Assembly: GCA_024741835.1 (NCBI GenBank)
Contig: JAENRP010000267.1
Location: forward strand, 1-57,902
Source of the DNA: Diplocarpon mali
Taxonomy: Eukaryota > Ascomycota > Leotiomycetes > Helotiales > Drepanopezizaceae
Length of the DNA: 57,902 bases
Reading direction: 5' to 3'
Below the pieces are notes generated by a model that worked only from the letters and a program-made list of their open reading frames with translations, made no database searches and was not told the origin of the DNA. The translations under genes and the position numbers were made by a program. Shown piece after piece: positions 23,303 through 35,593 of this stretch; positions within the stretch are counted from its first letter, which is position 1; each line of letters opens with the position of its first letter.

Positions 23303-25260
23303 GGCAAATCATCCAGTGCCATGTTCAAATTAAATAAGGTTTACGATTCAAACGTTTCGGCCCTCAATTCGGAAAGTACCTGTACCCTAACCTCTGGGTA
23401 TTGGTTTTGTCTCGCAGCGATGGCTCCCAACCTCTTGATAACAGAGGCAAGAACCAAGAAAAAATTTGATGCTGAGCGGGGCGGAAAACATGTCAGTTGT
23501 ATAATTCCATATGTCAAAATGCTGAAAGAATCATCCTGTTCTGTCGCTGACTTGTAGAATTCAAGTGGGTACTTCTCCAGCCGCTCTGCTTGTAGCAGTA
23601 CCACTTGAGTTGCACGACGTGCGAGAAATCACACGCTTTGGTTGATAGCAAGAACTCGATTATAACAACAAATGTACTATAAGCAAGGGTAGCTTAGGTA
23701 GTACGCACTATTCTTCCTTCAATACTGCTGTTTAATATATTCCATAACGGATGTAGCAGGGTCTGATCTTGAGGCGAGCTTGGTCACAAAACTGCCGGTA
23801 TCCTACTACGCCGCTGGTTTGGTTATTTGCTTTTGCAATTATGAGACCGTGTATCTTGACTTCTACCATTACTTAAGTTGGTTTGGGAAATTCGATTTGG
23901 TACGTGTTGATTTGCTTGCTTAGGATCAAAGCATGTATGGTTTATCCTATTTGCAATTACTCGTGTGGGATTGGCAGTCGGGAGCGTGCTTATCTCTAAT
24001 ATCTGCTTAATGATTGAGTTTTAATATTGTTTTAGAAGTAGTTACCTGTAGTTGGAAGTGAATAAACACAATTCTCTTCGCTTGAAGATCGATCGCAACA
24101 TTTGGATACTAGGCAGAAGTATAGAGAAAGGGGTATATAATAGCTCCTTTTTAAATGGTGACTTTTTATATTCATATACTAAATTGAAAATGATTTCAAG
24201 AGAAAATCCTTAACTCTCTATGCTATTATATCTCGTACATTAGCAATTAAGATTTTTTCTTCTAAATCCTATATAACTTTTAAGGTTTCATTTGATGGGC
24301 CACTCTCATTTCTAGCTTTGATCTTATAAGTCGCATTAAGAATATATCTTTCTCAGCTCTAAGCCGAAAATTGTAATTCTTTCTCAAACGCTACCTAGTC
24401 CGCTGGTAATTTCCTCATAAGTCCGCATCTAGGAAGTAATACCTAATTAGATTAATTATTTTTCTAACATACTAAATTATCTGCTATCTTATTTACAAAA
24501 TGACCTTATATTTCTAGTTTCTAGTGCTCATTAACCTAGGATCAATTTTAGTCTGTTACATCGCTTATTAGCAAACATTCTTTTCTAGTAGAAGATAAGA
24601 TACACTTGCTATTCACATATTTCAGGGTGGAAATTGGGCTTCTACTTTCAAGTCTAGGGAGTTAAGTAAGCAGATGCTTGGAGTTGGGTATTTACTTCAT
24701 ATGTGTGCCATTCAGCCAAGATTTCACCCTATCATTCATGCCATGAAGGAACCAAAAAATCACTCATTCCTGAGAGACATTATACCAATACAATCCATAT
24801 CGGGAATCCTGGCAAGATCGCACGCATGGTTGGTATGACGGGTTCTGATCGTATATCTAATTCCGAATTTCTCATTCTGCCGATTTCAAGACTCAAAGAC
24901 TGTCAAATGATTTTGTATGATAACAGTATTTGGTAATGTACCTATATGTTCCTAGCACTTGATGTAACAGCAAAATGGTCTTCTCCTGCCATTTGAATTA
25001 CGGAGTCATTTCATTTACCGGTATTTGTATTTACGATCTTGGGAAAGATGTAAAATATCCCTCGTCGAATATACTCAGAGACTAGTCTGTTACAGTCTCT
25101 TAATATTGTGAAAAACAATCTTATCACATTTAGTTTGCAAGTTTGTAAAGAAATTTCGAATTTTGGTCCTATTACTCAAAGTTAATTCTCAAATGTCAAA
25201 TGCTTCAGAATTTTTTCAATGCCCATCATGCCTCAAAAACTTCCAGCAAAGTTGAGAGTT
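23303..25260. other. AT-rich spacer between UTP21 and Copia-2
   Basis: Contains the UTP21 3' end and then AT-rich DNA up to the Copia-2 target site. A 77-codon frame at 24703-24936 has no recognisable feature. One RIP-decayed relic (24179-24505, minus strand) is listed separately. Nothing else can be supported. Confidence 0.55.
24179..24505 (-). pseudogene. Unrecognised RIP-decayed coding relic
   Basis: On the minus strand, one frame of 109 codons reads like protein if its stops are taken as former Trp/Gln codons. Segments such as VAFEKELQFSA, ERYILNATYKIKARNES and DLEEKILIANVRDIIA are charged and helix-like. Most in-frame stops are TAG, as expected for RIP of TGG; there is also one TAA and one TGA. 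The family is not recognised. It may be a transposase or gene relic, or chance in AT-rich DNA. Confidence 0.3.
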
Positions 25261-25265
25261 AATTG

Positions 25266-25389
25266 TGACAGAATCGAAAGGTGTAGATTCTAGTTCTAGA
25301 GAGCTAAAGTAGTATATATACAAGGTTGGCTTACCAAGCCTTAGCCTCCGCTCCGTGCGGTAATCTCTGTACTTTGTATATTTCTAATA
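25266..25389 (-). repeat. Copia-2 LTR (left, 3' LTR of the element, 124 bp)
   Basis: Runs TGACAGAATCGAAAGG to TTTCTAATA on the plus strand and is about 94 percent identical by eye to 36564-36687. The final CA has decayed to TA. It contains TATATATAC in the centre. Confidence 0.92.
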
Positions 25390-25639
25390 TGCCCCCTATT
25401 ACAAAGCTCTATAGAACTCAAAGTAAAGAGCCCCACATTTTTTTTTTTTTATATAGTCTAGGCCTTATTAACTCTTATAATATACTCTCTAGTATATAGC
25501 GCCTACGTCTCCCTTATATGGAGTTCAGCCGCCCTGCAGTATAAAAACCGTGCGTTATAGTATAAGAGTACCTCTAACTTAGCTATATCATAGCTTTTTA
25601 CCCTTTATATAGTCGTATTATAGGTTTCCTCCCTATATA

Positions 25640-28600
25640 TAGCTTTCCTATGGGTTTCCTCCCTTTATATAGCCTTCTTTTATCGATTTTCGCTCTAGTA
25701 GGCCTATATAACCCTTGTATTTCTTAAAAGCGGGTCCTGGCAGAGCTTTTATAAGGGAATCTGCCATATTATTGTTTCTAGGTATATGAGCTACTATTAT
25801 CTTGCCTTTAGCTATCATATCATCTCTTATATAAAAGTGTCGAACGTCGATATGCTTCGATTTAGCTGAAAATTTTCATTCTTTAGTAAGAGATCTTGCT
25901 CCTTTATTATCGAGCCATAAATAAGGTAATCGATCGAGTTGTATATTAAGGTTGGCGAATAGCTTTAGCATTTAAGCTACCTCTCTCGAGCCGTCAGAAG
26001 CCGCTATTATCTCGGCTTATTCACTACTTAGAGAAGTAGATTTTTGCCTATTTGCAGCCTAGCTAATAACTCCTCTATTATACTTAATAAGCTAGCCTTA
26101 GAATAACTTCCTATTGTTCTTAGTAGCTTAAGTGGCATTTGTATAAGCGTCGAATTGATTTAGTTCGCCTTTTCCATATGTAATTCCATCTTCGGCGGTC
26201 TTTTGTAGGTATCGTAAGAGGGGTTTTATAGCTTGGAGGTGATCTTATAAAGGGGTTGCTATATACTATGCTAATTGGCCAATAATATAGGAGATATTTG
26301 GCCTTATAAGGTTCGAGGGGTATATAATGCTTCTTATAATCTGCTAGTAAAGTGAGATATCTTTAGGTTATAGTAGCTTATTAGTATAAGCTTTATCTAT
26401 ACCTAATTTCCTTAATACTATACTAGCTAAGGCTAGCAGGTTGTTCCCTTTACAATTAGCTATCCCAAATCTATTAAGAATCTTCTTAATATAGTCTGTT
26501 TAATGAATTCGTAGCGTTTTAGCCTTGCGATCTTATTTAACTTATATTCTAATAAAGGTGCTAATTAGCCTTAGGTCTTTTCCTTTCTAAGTATTGAGAA
26601 TCTTCTTTTTAAAGTAATTGTAATCTTATTATTTTCTAATAATTAGTATATTATCTACAAAGACTAATATATACGCAATTGTATTATCAGCTTGATTTTC
26701 TTATATAAATAGATTTGGATCTGCTTTAGCGCTTCGTAGGCCAGCCTTTTCTATTTCATCTTTGACTAGTAGCTACCATTCTTAAGGTGCTTGTTTTAAG
26801 CCGTATAATGACCTTAGAAGCTTAATATAGGCTTGTTTTCCTTAAAGTTAAGGGTATAATTTATAAAATAGGTCGCATTCGTTATCTAGTAGTGCCATAT
26901 ATACGTCTTTAGCTAAGTACGCGTTTAAGAAGGCTGTATTAATATCGATTTGCTCGATTTCTAGATCTCTTAAGGCTGTAAAGGCGAGTAGAACTCGTAG
27001 AGTTGTATGCCTAATAACACTAGCAAAAGTATTAAAGTAATCTACCTCATACTATTGCTCATAGCCTTTTAGTACAATTCGAGCCTTCCTTCTTACTAAT
27101 ACTTCATTTACAATCTTATTTTACAGAACTAATCTCGATTTTATCAGCTTTCTCTCAATAGGAGGTTTACTTAATATTATTTTAAAGGTTCCTACTGATT
27201 TTACAGCTTCAAATTCACTAAGTATTGCTTCTCTCTATTCTTTAGGATTCTGACTTAGCGCGTTATATACTAATATTACCTTTATAAGAATAGTTGGTTG
27301 ATTTCCTATAGAGGTCAACGCACTCTCTTAAGTATTAATCTCGCCAAATACTCATTTTAGCTTTAGCTTCCTACCATACTATAAGGTAGGAGTCTCTATT
27401 TGCTTTAGAACGCGTTAATCAAACGCTTCAAAGATATTTTCTATCACCTTTTAAGGTTTAGTACCTCTTACTTCAGCTTTATTACTATAGATTTGCCTAT
27501 TTTCTAATAACTCTAACGTTATAGGTCTTTTAGTACTATATACTCTCTTAGTTTTATATACTAGCCTCTCTATAACTCTTATAAGAGGTCTTTTAGTAAT
27601 ATCTACTAGCCTTATAGGTCTTATTGAGCTTATAGCACTATATGCTAGCCTCTTATTCTAAGGTCTTTCCTACAGTTATACTTCTCTTATATTATATATT
27701 AAGTATTTATCAAATTTGATATTAGCAGATATCAGTTCTTTAAGAGTCTCGACGTTTAATAGCTTATACGTCTTCGAGCTTATTATACCTACGAGTATCT
27801 AAGCTCCTATTATAGTTCTTGACTCGAACTTACCTAGGCCATTTCCTCTATTATTTAATAGGAACGCCCTAGACCTAAATACTCTAATTTTTAAGAGATC
27901 TTTAGTACGTTCTAAGTACGCCTCTAATAGAGTTAGGCCTTTTAGCTCTCTAAAAGGTAGAGCCTTTATAGGCCTTCTATTCTTCAGCCTATAGGCCTAC
28001 TTTATAGCGTAGTACTATATATAGCTATTTATCTTAGCGTCGTATATATAAGAGCGAGCTATTTTCGTAATTTCATATATCTAACGTTCAACGATGCTAT
28101 TTAAACTATGCTTATAAGCAGGTAAAGGTTCTAGGGTTATACCTCCTTCTAATAGCTATAGTAAGAATCTGCCTCTAAACTCTCCTATACTATTATTAGA
28201 CCTTTAGTATACTACTAATATAGAGTTCTCTATCTCTAGTTGCTTCTTTAAGTCTTTGATTTTTAGCTATATCTTATTAGCGCTCTTATTCTTTAATAGC
28301 CTTATCTAATAGCATCTGCAGGCATTATCTACTACTAATAGGAAGTAGCGATACCCCTTAATTAATAGCAGTAGTATTCCTAATATATCAGCGTAGAGTC
28401 TTCTATAGATCTTATCTATTCTTATATCTGTTTTCTTATTGAATTGCTCCTTTATTTTGCCTACTAAGCAGCTTTTGCAGTTTCTCTCTCCTTTAAAAGC
28501 GATTTGAGCTTCTATATTCAGGCTATAGTTGTCGTCGATTAGCTTCTTTAGCTTAGTATAGTTAAGGTGACCTAGTCTCCTATAGAAGAGCTCTGAATCC

Positions 28601-29238
28601 GTTTTATTCGAGTTTTATAATATCGTCTCTATATTAATTAGTTCTAAAGGTTGCATAAGGCTAAGGTTCATAGCCTTTTTATCTACTTTAATTGCAATAG
28701 CAGTATGCGATTGAGATAAAGTGAATAATCCACTAAGCTATAGTATAGTAAATACTATATTATCGCCTTAATACCCTTTTGCCTCTTCTTTACTAAAGAT
28801 CATAGTAATATTATTATCGCTAAGCTTTAAGACTAATATAAGTCGAGTATTGCCAAATGATAGAACATACTATATATTATATAGCGTCAGTTTATTATTA
28901 ATAATATAGTCTCTATAGCCAATTGCTTCTAAGAGCGCGCCGTTTGCTATTCTAACTTGTTTTAAGTTATTCTACTTCCTGATTTTAATAAAATTATTCT
29001 ATATACTAGAGAAGTGTCTTATAGTACTAAAGTCTACTTTCTAAAAAGGCTGATCTATCTCTAAGCTTAAAGCTATCTTAATAGCTTCTATTATTAAGGC
29101 AACTTTACGTTTTAAGAAATAAGAGTAGATAGATAAGGTTGTATTATCTTTAGCTATTTAAGCTTTAGCTTTATCTCCTCCTCTCTTCTTTAACTAGTAC
29201 TCTGCTTTCTAATAGCCAGGTTTGCCGCAATTATAATA
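25640..29238 (-). pseudogene. Copia-2 pol pseudogene (integrase, RT, RNase H) plus end of gag
   Basis: Read on the minus strand with stops allowed. From right to left: the CCHC zinc knuckle tail at 29190-29238 (YNCGKPGY, then KAEY.LKKRGG); protease and integrase at about 27700-29000; the RT catalytic box near 26655-26690 (FVDNILI in place of YVDD); and RNase H at about 25700-25950 (SKHIDVRHFYIRDDMI, IVAHIPRNNNMADSLIKALPG). Stops are mainly TAG/TAA at Trp/Gln sites. All catalytic regions are recognisable but no long open frame survives. Confidence 0.85.
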
Positions 29239-29530
29239 TGTGACGGATTGTCACTATATATAGGTTATACCCCGGTTCGTACCCGGTTTGGCTACGGCTT
29301 AGCGCAATCTTAGTATAGGTTACGAACCGGGTTACCCTTAGTTAGTATTTAGTTCAGCTCCCCTTAAGCAGGTGACCCTCTTTTCTCTATATATATATTC
29401 TATATCCTTCCACTCCTTTAAGGCTTAGTAGTTATTGATTCTAAGTCATTACTAAGACGTTCTATTAGTATTACTATATAACTTATACGCGTATTAGTAC
29501 TAAGCAAAGGTTATACTCTTAGTTGTTATA
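29239..29530 (+). repeat. Gypsy B 5' LTR (292 bp)
   Basis: Starts with intact TGTGACGG and ends in decayed TGTTATA. It keeps the CCGGTTCG motifs near 29270 and the inverted CGAACCGG near 29320, and has the TATA run with AGTTATTGAT at 29430-29439. Confidence 0.93.
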
Positions 29531-29532
29531 TT

Positions 29533-29542
29533 ATTAATAACT
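29533..29542 (+). other. Gypsy B putative self-primer binding site
   Basis: ATTAATAACT is placed as in Gypsy A, 2 nt after the LTR, and is complementary to 29430-29439 with one G-U pair. Being the same in both copies, it is a family feature rather than a single-copy accident. Confidence 0.5.
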
Positions 29543-29718
29543 CTTTTGCTTCGCTAGAGATAGCATTATAATACCTATTTATATCATTCCTAGTAGTCGA
29601 CCGAAACCCTAATAAGTACAATAATATACTAGAAGACCTATACTAAGCTCCTGCTATAAGCTTGAAGAATAGTTCCCCCTATCACTCAGTCTTTAAAGAC
29701 CCCTTGCTCCCCTCCCCT

Positions 29719-31139
29719 TTAAGGAGGTACTAGTATCACCCTTAGTACCTTTCCTACCAACTCCCTACCAGCCGACGACAACGGCCCTAAAGTCACTATA
29801 TTACAAGCCGAACTAAACTCCCTATAGGCACGCCTAACGTCTATAGCAGATAAGCGTAATAGGCATAGCCGTAAGCTAAGTTCTATATACTAACAATTGA
29901 TCGAACAAGAAAGAGATTTAGATAACCTTTAAAATGCCTCTAGAAGTATCCTAAGATCAATTAAGAAAACTCTAGCACTAGAATAACTCCCCTCTAGTTT
30001 ACCTACGCGCCCCTAGCGCTTAGTAGACTTCGACTTACCTCCTATTTCCTTTGCCGCGCGCAGTAAGCGACGCGATAATTAAGACGATCCTTCTTTTGCT
30101 TCCCCCGACCGATATACTACCAGTTCGCCTCTAGCTTAGCAGCTAAACCTCCCTTAAATCTATAATATACCGAACCTTACTTAAAAACTGTCCAATGGCC
30201 GTAATTATCGCGCTAAACACTAAGAGGCCTGCGTACTTAATAATTTAAAGCTTTACCACCCCTACTTCTATAGGGAACGGGCCTGGCTTAACTACGTTTT
30301 AGATTAGACTAAGGGTATAGCTAAAGACTAGCTAACCCCTTAGGTACTCAATAGGGACGCCCGAATCACCGCTAAAACCCTAGTAAGTCAACTTGCTAAG
30401 TTCTTAGCTAACCTAGCGGAACGCGAAGAAGCTAAGATCGAGTTTACTACCCTTTATATAAAGGCCAACAAGTCTTTTTAGGAGTTCTACCTTAAGTTCT
30501 CCCAACTAGCCGCTATAATAGAGATCGACGATAACGGTCGACTTTATAGCGCCCTTAAGGAGAAAATCCCGAAACGCCTCTAAACCCCCCTTATATAGAA
30601 GTAGCACAAGACTAGGACGTTAGACGAGTAGGTTACCGCTATCTAATAAGAAGACGCCAGATAGCACGCTAAGAGGACGCTATATAGTCAGATACGATAT
30701 AGAGATAAATCGGGCACTAAGGCTAAGCCTAATCTCGGCAAGCCTGCCTAATAAGGAGATAATAATAAATCAAATTCCTTACTAAGAAACTTTTCCGAAT
30801 CGTATCCGAACCGACCCTAGCATAGTACCCTTGCCCCCGGCTTCGCCAAGTCTGGAACTCCCTCTTTTCCTCTGCGCTAGACCGATACCCCTAGCGCTTC
30901 CCCTCCTATAGCTAATCGAAAAAATCAGTTTAACAAACGGCCGAAATCCCCTTCCGTTACTCCTAGGTATTATAGCTCTTGCATTAATAAGCTAGAGTAT
31001 AATGGCCAAGGATAGAGTAGCAATAAAGAGGAGGACCCTAAGGCCGAACAAGATAATAGTAGCGCTCCCCTTCCCCCCTCGACTCCTAAGGGAAACGCCC
31101 CCGCCTAAGTAAAGCCTCTTTCTTAGGCGTACTTTATAA
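29719..31139 (+). pseudogene. Gypsy B gag pseudogene
   Basis: Collinear with Gypsy A gag. The Gag core is readable at about 30370-30690 (FTTLYIKANKSF, FYLKFSQLAAIIEID), with TAG stops at Trp positions and more Gln-to-stop changes than in copy A (for example KRL followed by TAA). A degenerate zinc-knuckle region lies near 30960-31010. Confidence 0.72.
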
Positions 31140-31140
31140 T

Positions 31141-34100
31141 ATGCGATACTTCGATTTAAAAAACCTCCTTAGTAGCGATTCAATAATGAAACGGATCCTA
31201 CTCTTAAAAAATGGTATTTCTTATAAGGTATTAGTATTAATCGATATAAGCGCTAATAGGTATGCTTTGATTGATTCGGCGTTACTTAAATCTTTATCTT
31301 CTTTCCTTAAACTATTGATTCGCATACTCCCTATACCCTTCCTAATTAAAGGATATAACGGTTCTTAAGGTAGTACTATTACTTATTATATACTACTTAA
31401 TCTATATATTAACTAGCGAATTTAATCTTTTACTCCCTTTCTTATTACTAACCTTAGCAATTATAGAATGATTTTAAAAAGAGCATGGCTTAAGGAGTAT
31501 AAAGTTTCTATTAATTATGCTTCTCGCAAGCTGACCTAGCCCGATTCCTATCCTCCTACCGTCTCTTTCGCAAGGAATATCGAAATCACTAATACTAAAC
31601 GGCAAAACTTAGATCGATACCATTAGTAAAATGTAACTCAATGCGATACAGTACTAGAACGGTCCCTTTCTAAGTATAAAGCTCAACGCTAGGAAACCCT
31701 TTCCTAACTCCCTCCTAAATCACCTCTTATTCCAATCAAATACTCTTTTACCGATTCCACCCCGACTCCACCCTGAGTTGAGGGTATCACCTTTTCTAAG
31801 GACCACTCCTATAATATATTGATTATAAAGCAAGAGCTCAACGCGACTGAGCCTAACTCGGCTCCCTTTCCCGTTTCGACCCTAAAACGCACCTGCAATT
31901 AGATAGCGAAGTGCAAAATTCCCCTTTCTTCTTTGAATATATGCGCAATTTCAGCCTATACTTTTCGTATAATAGCTAGGAATCAGCGAGGCGCAGAGCT
32001 CTTTAGCACCTTGTTTTATAAAATTGATCGATTGATTTAAGACAACTAAGAATATTAGGCCTAATAACGCGAAACCGATTCCCTCCTAAACCGATACTAT
32101 AATAGAGAAGTTTTAGTAGCTGTTCTAACTGCCTCCTTTAAACTAATTGAAAAACCGATTCCAGCCGCTTACAAAGAGTACCACTATATATTCTCGAAAG
32201 CCGCTTCTGATACGTTGCCGCCCTATCGACCCTATGATCACAAAATCGAGCTTATAGCCAAAGGTGCTTAAAAGGCCCTCTAATACTCCCCCTTATATAA
32301 GATGTTTATACCTAAACTAGAAATAGTAAAGGCGTACCTTATTAACAACCTTAATAAAGGATTTATCAAGGCCTCCTCTGCCCCTTATGCTACGCTAGTA
32401 CTATTTGTAAAAAAGGCCGATAGTTCCCTACGATTCTATATTGACTACTGTATGCTTAATAACCTCACTTGTAAAGATCGATACCCCTTACCCCTAATCG
32501 ACAAGACCCTAGCTCGATTAGCCGGCGCCTAGATTTTTACAAAGCTTAATATACAGTAGGCTTTCTATCGAATCCGAATGGACCCCGAATCTAAAGAGCT
32601 TACTACTTTCAAAACTCAGTATAGCGCGTATAAGTGCAAGGTGCTCCCTTTTAGCCTTACTAACGGCCCTGCTACCTATTAGAGGTATATGAACGATATC
32701 TTTTTCAATTACCTTAATGATTTTTATATAGCCTACTTAAACGATATCCTTATTTACTCCACTAACTAACTTGACTATAAATCGCATATAAAACAGGTTC
32801 TTTAGCGATTATTAGATATAGGACTATAAGCCGACCTAAAGAAGTATAAGTTTAATATTATAGAGATTAAGTACCTTGGCTTTATAATTACTACCGAAGG
32901 CGTTCGGGTTAACTCTAATAAAGTAGCGGTAGTAGAGAATTGGACCTACCCCTCTATTATAAAGGGTATTTAGTCATTCCTTAGTTTTTGCAACTTTTAT
33001 TATCATTTTATTCAAGACTATAGTCTTATTGCCGCCCCCTTAGTATACCTTACTAAGAATAACATTCCCTTCCGATTCACCCCCGAATGCGAGCAGAGCT
33101 TCCTATAGCTGTAAGAAGCTCTTACGCATACCCTAATCCTTTAGTACTATAGGCAAGACCTCCTTTATATACTAGAAACCGATGCCTCTAATAGTATAGT
33201 CGCTTCCGTATTATCGCAGCAATATAGGTCCGAATGGCTCCTAGTTACCTACTATAGTAAGACTATAGTACCGGCCGAGCTGAACTACGCTATATATAAT
33301 AAGGAGATACTAGCCATTATTCGATCATTTGGCCATTTTAAAGCCGAGCTCGCAGGAGCACCCTACCGAATCGTAGTGTATATAGACTATAAAGCACTCA
33401 AGTACTTTATAACTATAAAAAACCTCAGTTCTCAATAGGCCCGCTAGGCCGAGCTTCTCTCCGAATACGACTTTACAATTACCTACCGACCTAGCTCTAA
33501 AAACCCTCTCGCCAACGCCCTAACTCGCCGCGTCAATAAGTTAGAGGATCAAAATATAATAAAACGCAACAACCGCCTTACGACGTTATTGCGCTAGGAT
33601 TAGATTGACCCCTGAATCCTCTTTAAACAGCTTTATAAATAGACTATAGCAGAGAACCTAGTCTCTATCAAAGAGGTTTCGGCCTTCTCCCTTGCTTTCC
33701 GTATTATCAACTAAGTACTAGCTGCTAATCAATAATATAGGCCTTACTAGGTCCATCGCTAAGCAGCCCTTTAAAATAGGTCCGATATAACCCTAACTAA
33801 GGCTAACCCTTAGACAATAGAAGGAGATTTGCTTCTCTACTAAGGTAAACTAATAGTACTAGATATGGATTACCTTTATACGTTACTTATATAAGAGGTC
33901 TATAATCAAATTGCTACCGCGCATTTAAGCGCGCGCAAAACCTATTAGCTTCTCTCCTTATAGTACTACTAGCCGAATCTACGCTAATACGTCTCTTAGT
34001 ACTATAAGAATTGCCATACCTATAAATGAAGCAAAGTCCCTTATAATAAGAAACCTAGTTTACTTCAACCCCTTTTAGTACTAAGCCGACCTTAGGAGCA

Positions 34101-35290
34101 TATAACTATAGATTATATAAGTTTTAATAAAGATAAGTATAGCTATAATAACGTTCTTATGATTATCGATCGGTTTAGTAAGCAGGCAATCTCAATACCC
34201 TACTGAAAGACCACCGATTCACGTCAGTTAGCCTAACTCTATATATACTATATATATCACTACTTTAGTCCCCCCTTGATAATCACCTCGGACCGGGGCC
34301 CTTAATTTATCTTAAGCTTCTAGAAAGCTTTTACCTCTATTTTAGGTACGAAACTGACCCTTAGTTCGGCCCACTACCCTTAAACCAACGGCCAAACCGA
34401 AAACTATAATCAATACCTTACGCAACGCCTCCGCCCCTTTATTAGCTACTATTAAGACGATTAGAGCGAATTCTTACCTATAATAGATTTCGCCCAGCTA
34501 ACTCTCCCTTATAACTCCCTTAGTAGCTTATCGCCATTTGAAGTAGTGCATAAGTACGCTCCGCGTACTAATTAGGACTAGAAGCTTAATGTACCTAATT
34601 CAGAGTCCCCTTCTTAGAAACTTAATCGATAAGACGCCCTTAAGTACTCCGCAAGATATTATAAAGCTTAGACCCTCGCTAAATCTCATATCCTCAAGGC
34701 CTAGGAACGCATACGAAACGCCACTAATACCTCTCGCCGCCTAGCTACTTTCGAAGTCGGCAATTAAGTATACTTAGATATACGTCCCTACCCTATAGAT
34801 AGGCCTTTTAAAAAGCTCAGCTTCCCTAGAGCTAGCCCGTTTAAGATAGTAGAGAAAGTATTCGGTTTATACTAACTAAAGCTACCTAACTCTATAAAGG
34901 TATATAACGTCTTCTACCTGAGTCGCCTCTAAAGGGACCCTAGTACCCCTTTAGATAGTCAAGTGAATAAACCCCCTCCTGCTATTAATATTATAAGAGA
35001 ATAAGAATACGAAGTAAAGACCCTACTTACCGTATAGAAGCAAGCTAATACGCTTACGTACCGCGCCTTATAGGTTGGCCGCGATATTGATTTAGAATAG
35101 TACCTAGCCTCTAATTTTATATATACGCCTTTCAAGCTTTGCGAATTTCATTAGGAAAATCCAGACCTCTTAAGCCCGCCCGCAAGGCTTCCTAATTAGA
35201 TACGGGCCTATACCAATAGTATAGATGATTATAATAAGATAAGTGACGATAAACCTATAGTTGGACGCTTAAGGACAAGCTTTTTTCGAA
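31141..35290 (+). pseudogene. Gypsy B pol pseudogene
   Basis: Same domain series as Gypsy A: protease fragment open at 31141-31368 (LIDISANRYALID); RT with an open piece at 32302-32532 ([26 protein letters not shown]) and YLND near 32735; RNase H about 33150-33540 (ETDASNSIVASVLSQ); integrase about 33890-34600 (TDSRQLA, TNGQTENYNQYL); and a C-terminal chromodomain about 35000-35200 (EYEVKTLL, ASNFIYTPFKLCEFH). Both copies carry YLND and DIS at the same catalytic sites, so these changes are either parallel RIP hits or were present in the source. Confidence 0.87.
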
Positions 35291-35301
35291 AGGGGGGGTA
35301 A

Positions 35302-35593
35302 TATGACGGATTATTACTATATATAGGTTGTACCCTAGTTCGTACCCAGTTCGGCTACGGCTTAGCGCAATCTCAGTATAGGTTACAAACCGGGTTACCC
35401 CTGGTTAGCATCTAGTTCAGCTCCCCCTAAGCAAGTGATCCTCTTTTCTCTATATATATATTCTATACCCTTCCACTCCTTTAGGGCTTAATAGTTATTA
35501 ATTCTAAGTCATTACTAAGACGTTCTATTAGCATTGCTATATGACTCGTACGCGTATCGGTGCCGAGCAGAGGTTACACTCCCAGTCGTCACA
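35302..35593 (+). repeat. Gypsy B 3' LTR (292 bp)
   Basis: Starts TATGACGG and ends with intact CGTCACA, followed by TAACA. Same length as the other three LTRs of this family. Confidence 0.93.

Larger units (their letters stand above)
29239..35593 (+). mobile_element. Gypsy B: second RIP-inactivated copy of the Gypsy A chromovirus, nested in Copia-2
   Basis: A 6355-bp element with 292-bp LTRs (29239-29530, 35302-35593). The flanking 5-mers are TAATA (29234-29238) and TAACA (35594-35598): a target duplication in which one C has become T. It is collinear with Gypsy A along its whole length; the two protease fragments start exactly 24289 bp apart. The polypurine tract AAAGGGGGGG precedes the 3' LTR. 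It inserted opposite to the host Copia-2 orientation, inside the Gag zinc-knuckle coding sequence. The two copies carry partly different sets of RIP stops. Confidence 0.95.

Noticed and set aside
540..35290. Alternative genetic code (TAG read as Trp/Gln) in the elements
   Set aside because: The host genes end normally and use TGG for Trp. Stops differ between the two Gypsy copies and catalytic residues are also lost, so the pattern is mutation, not recoding.
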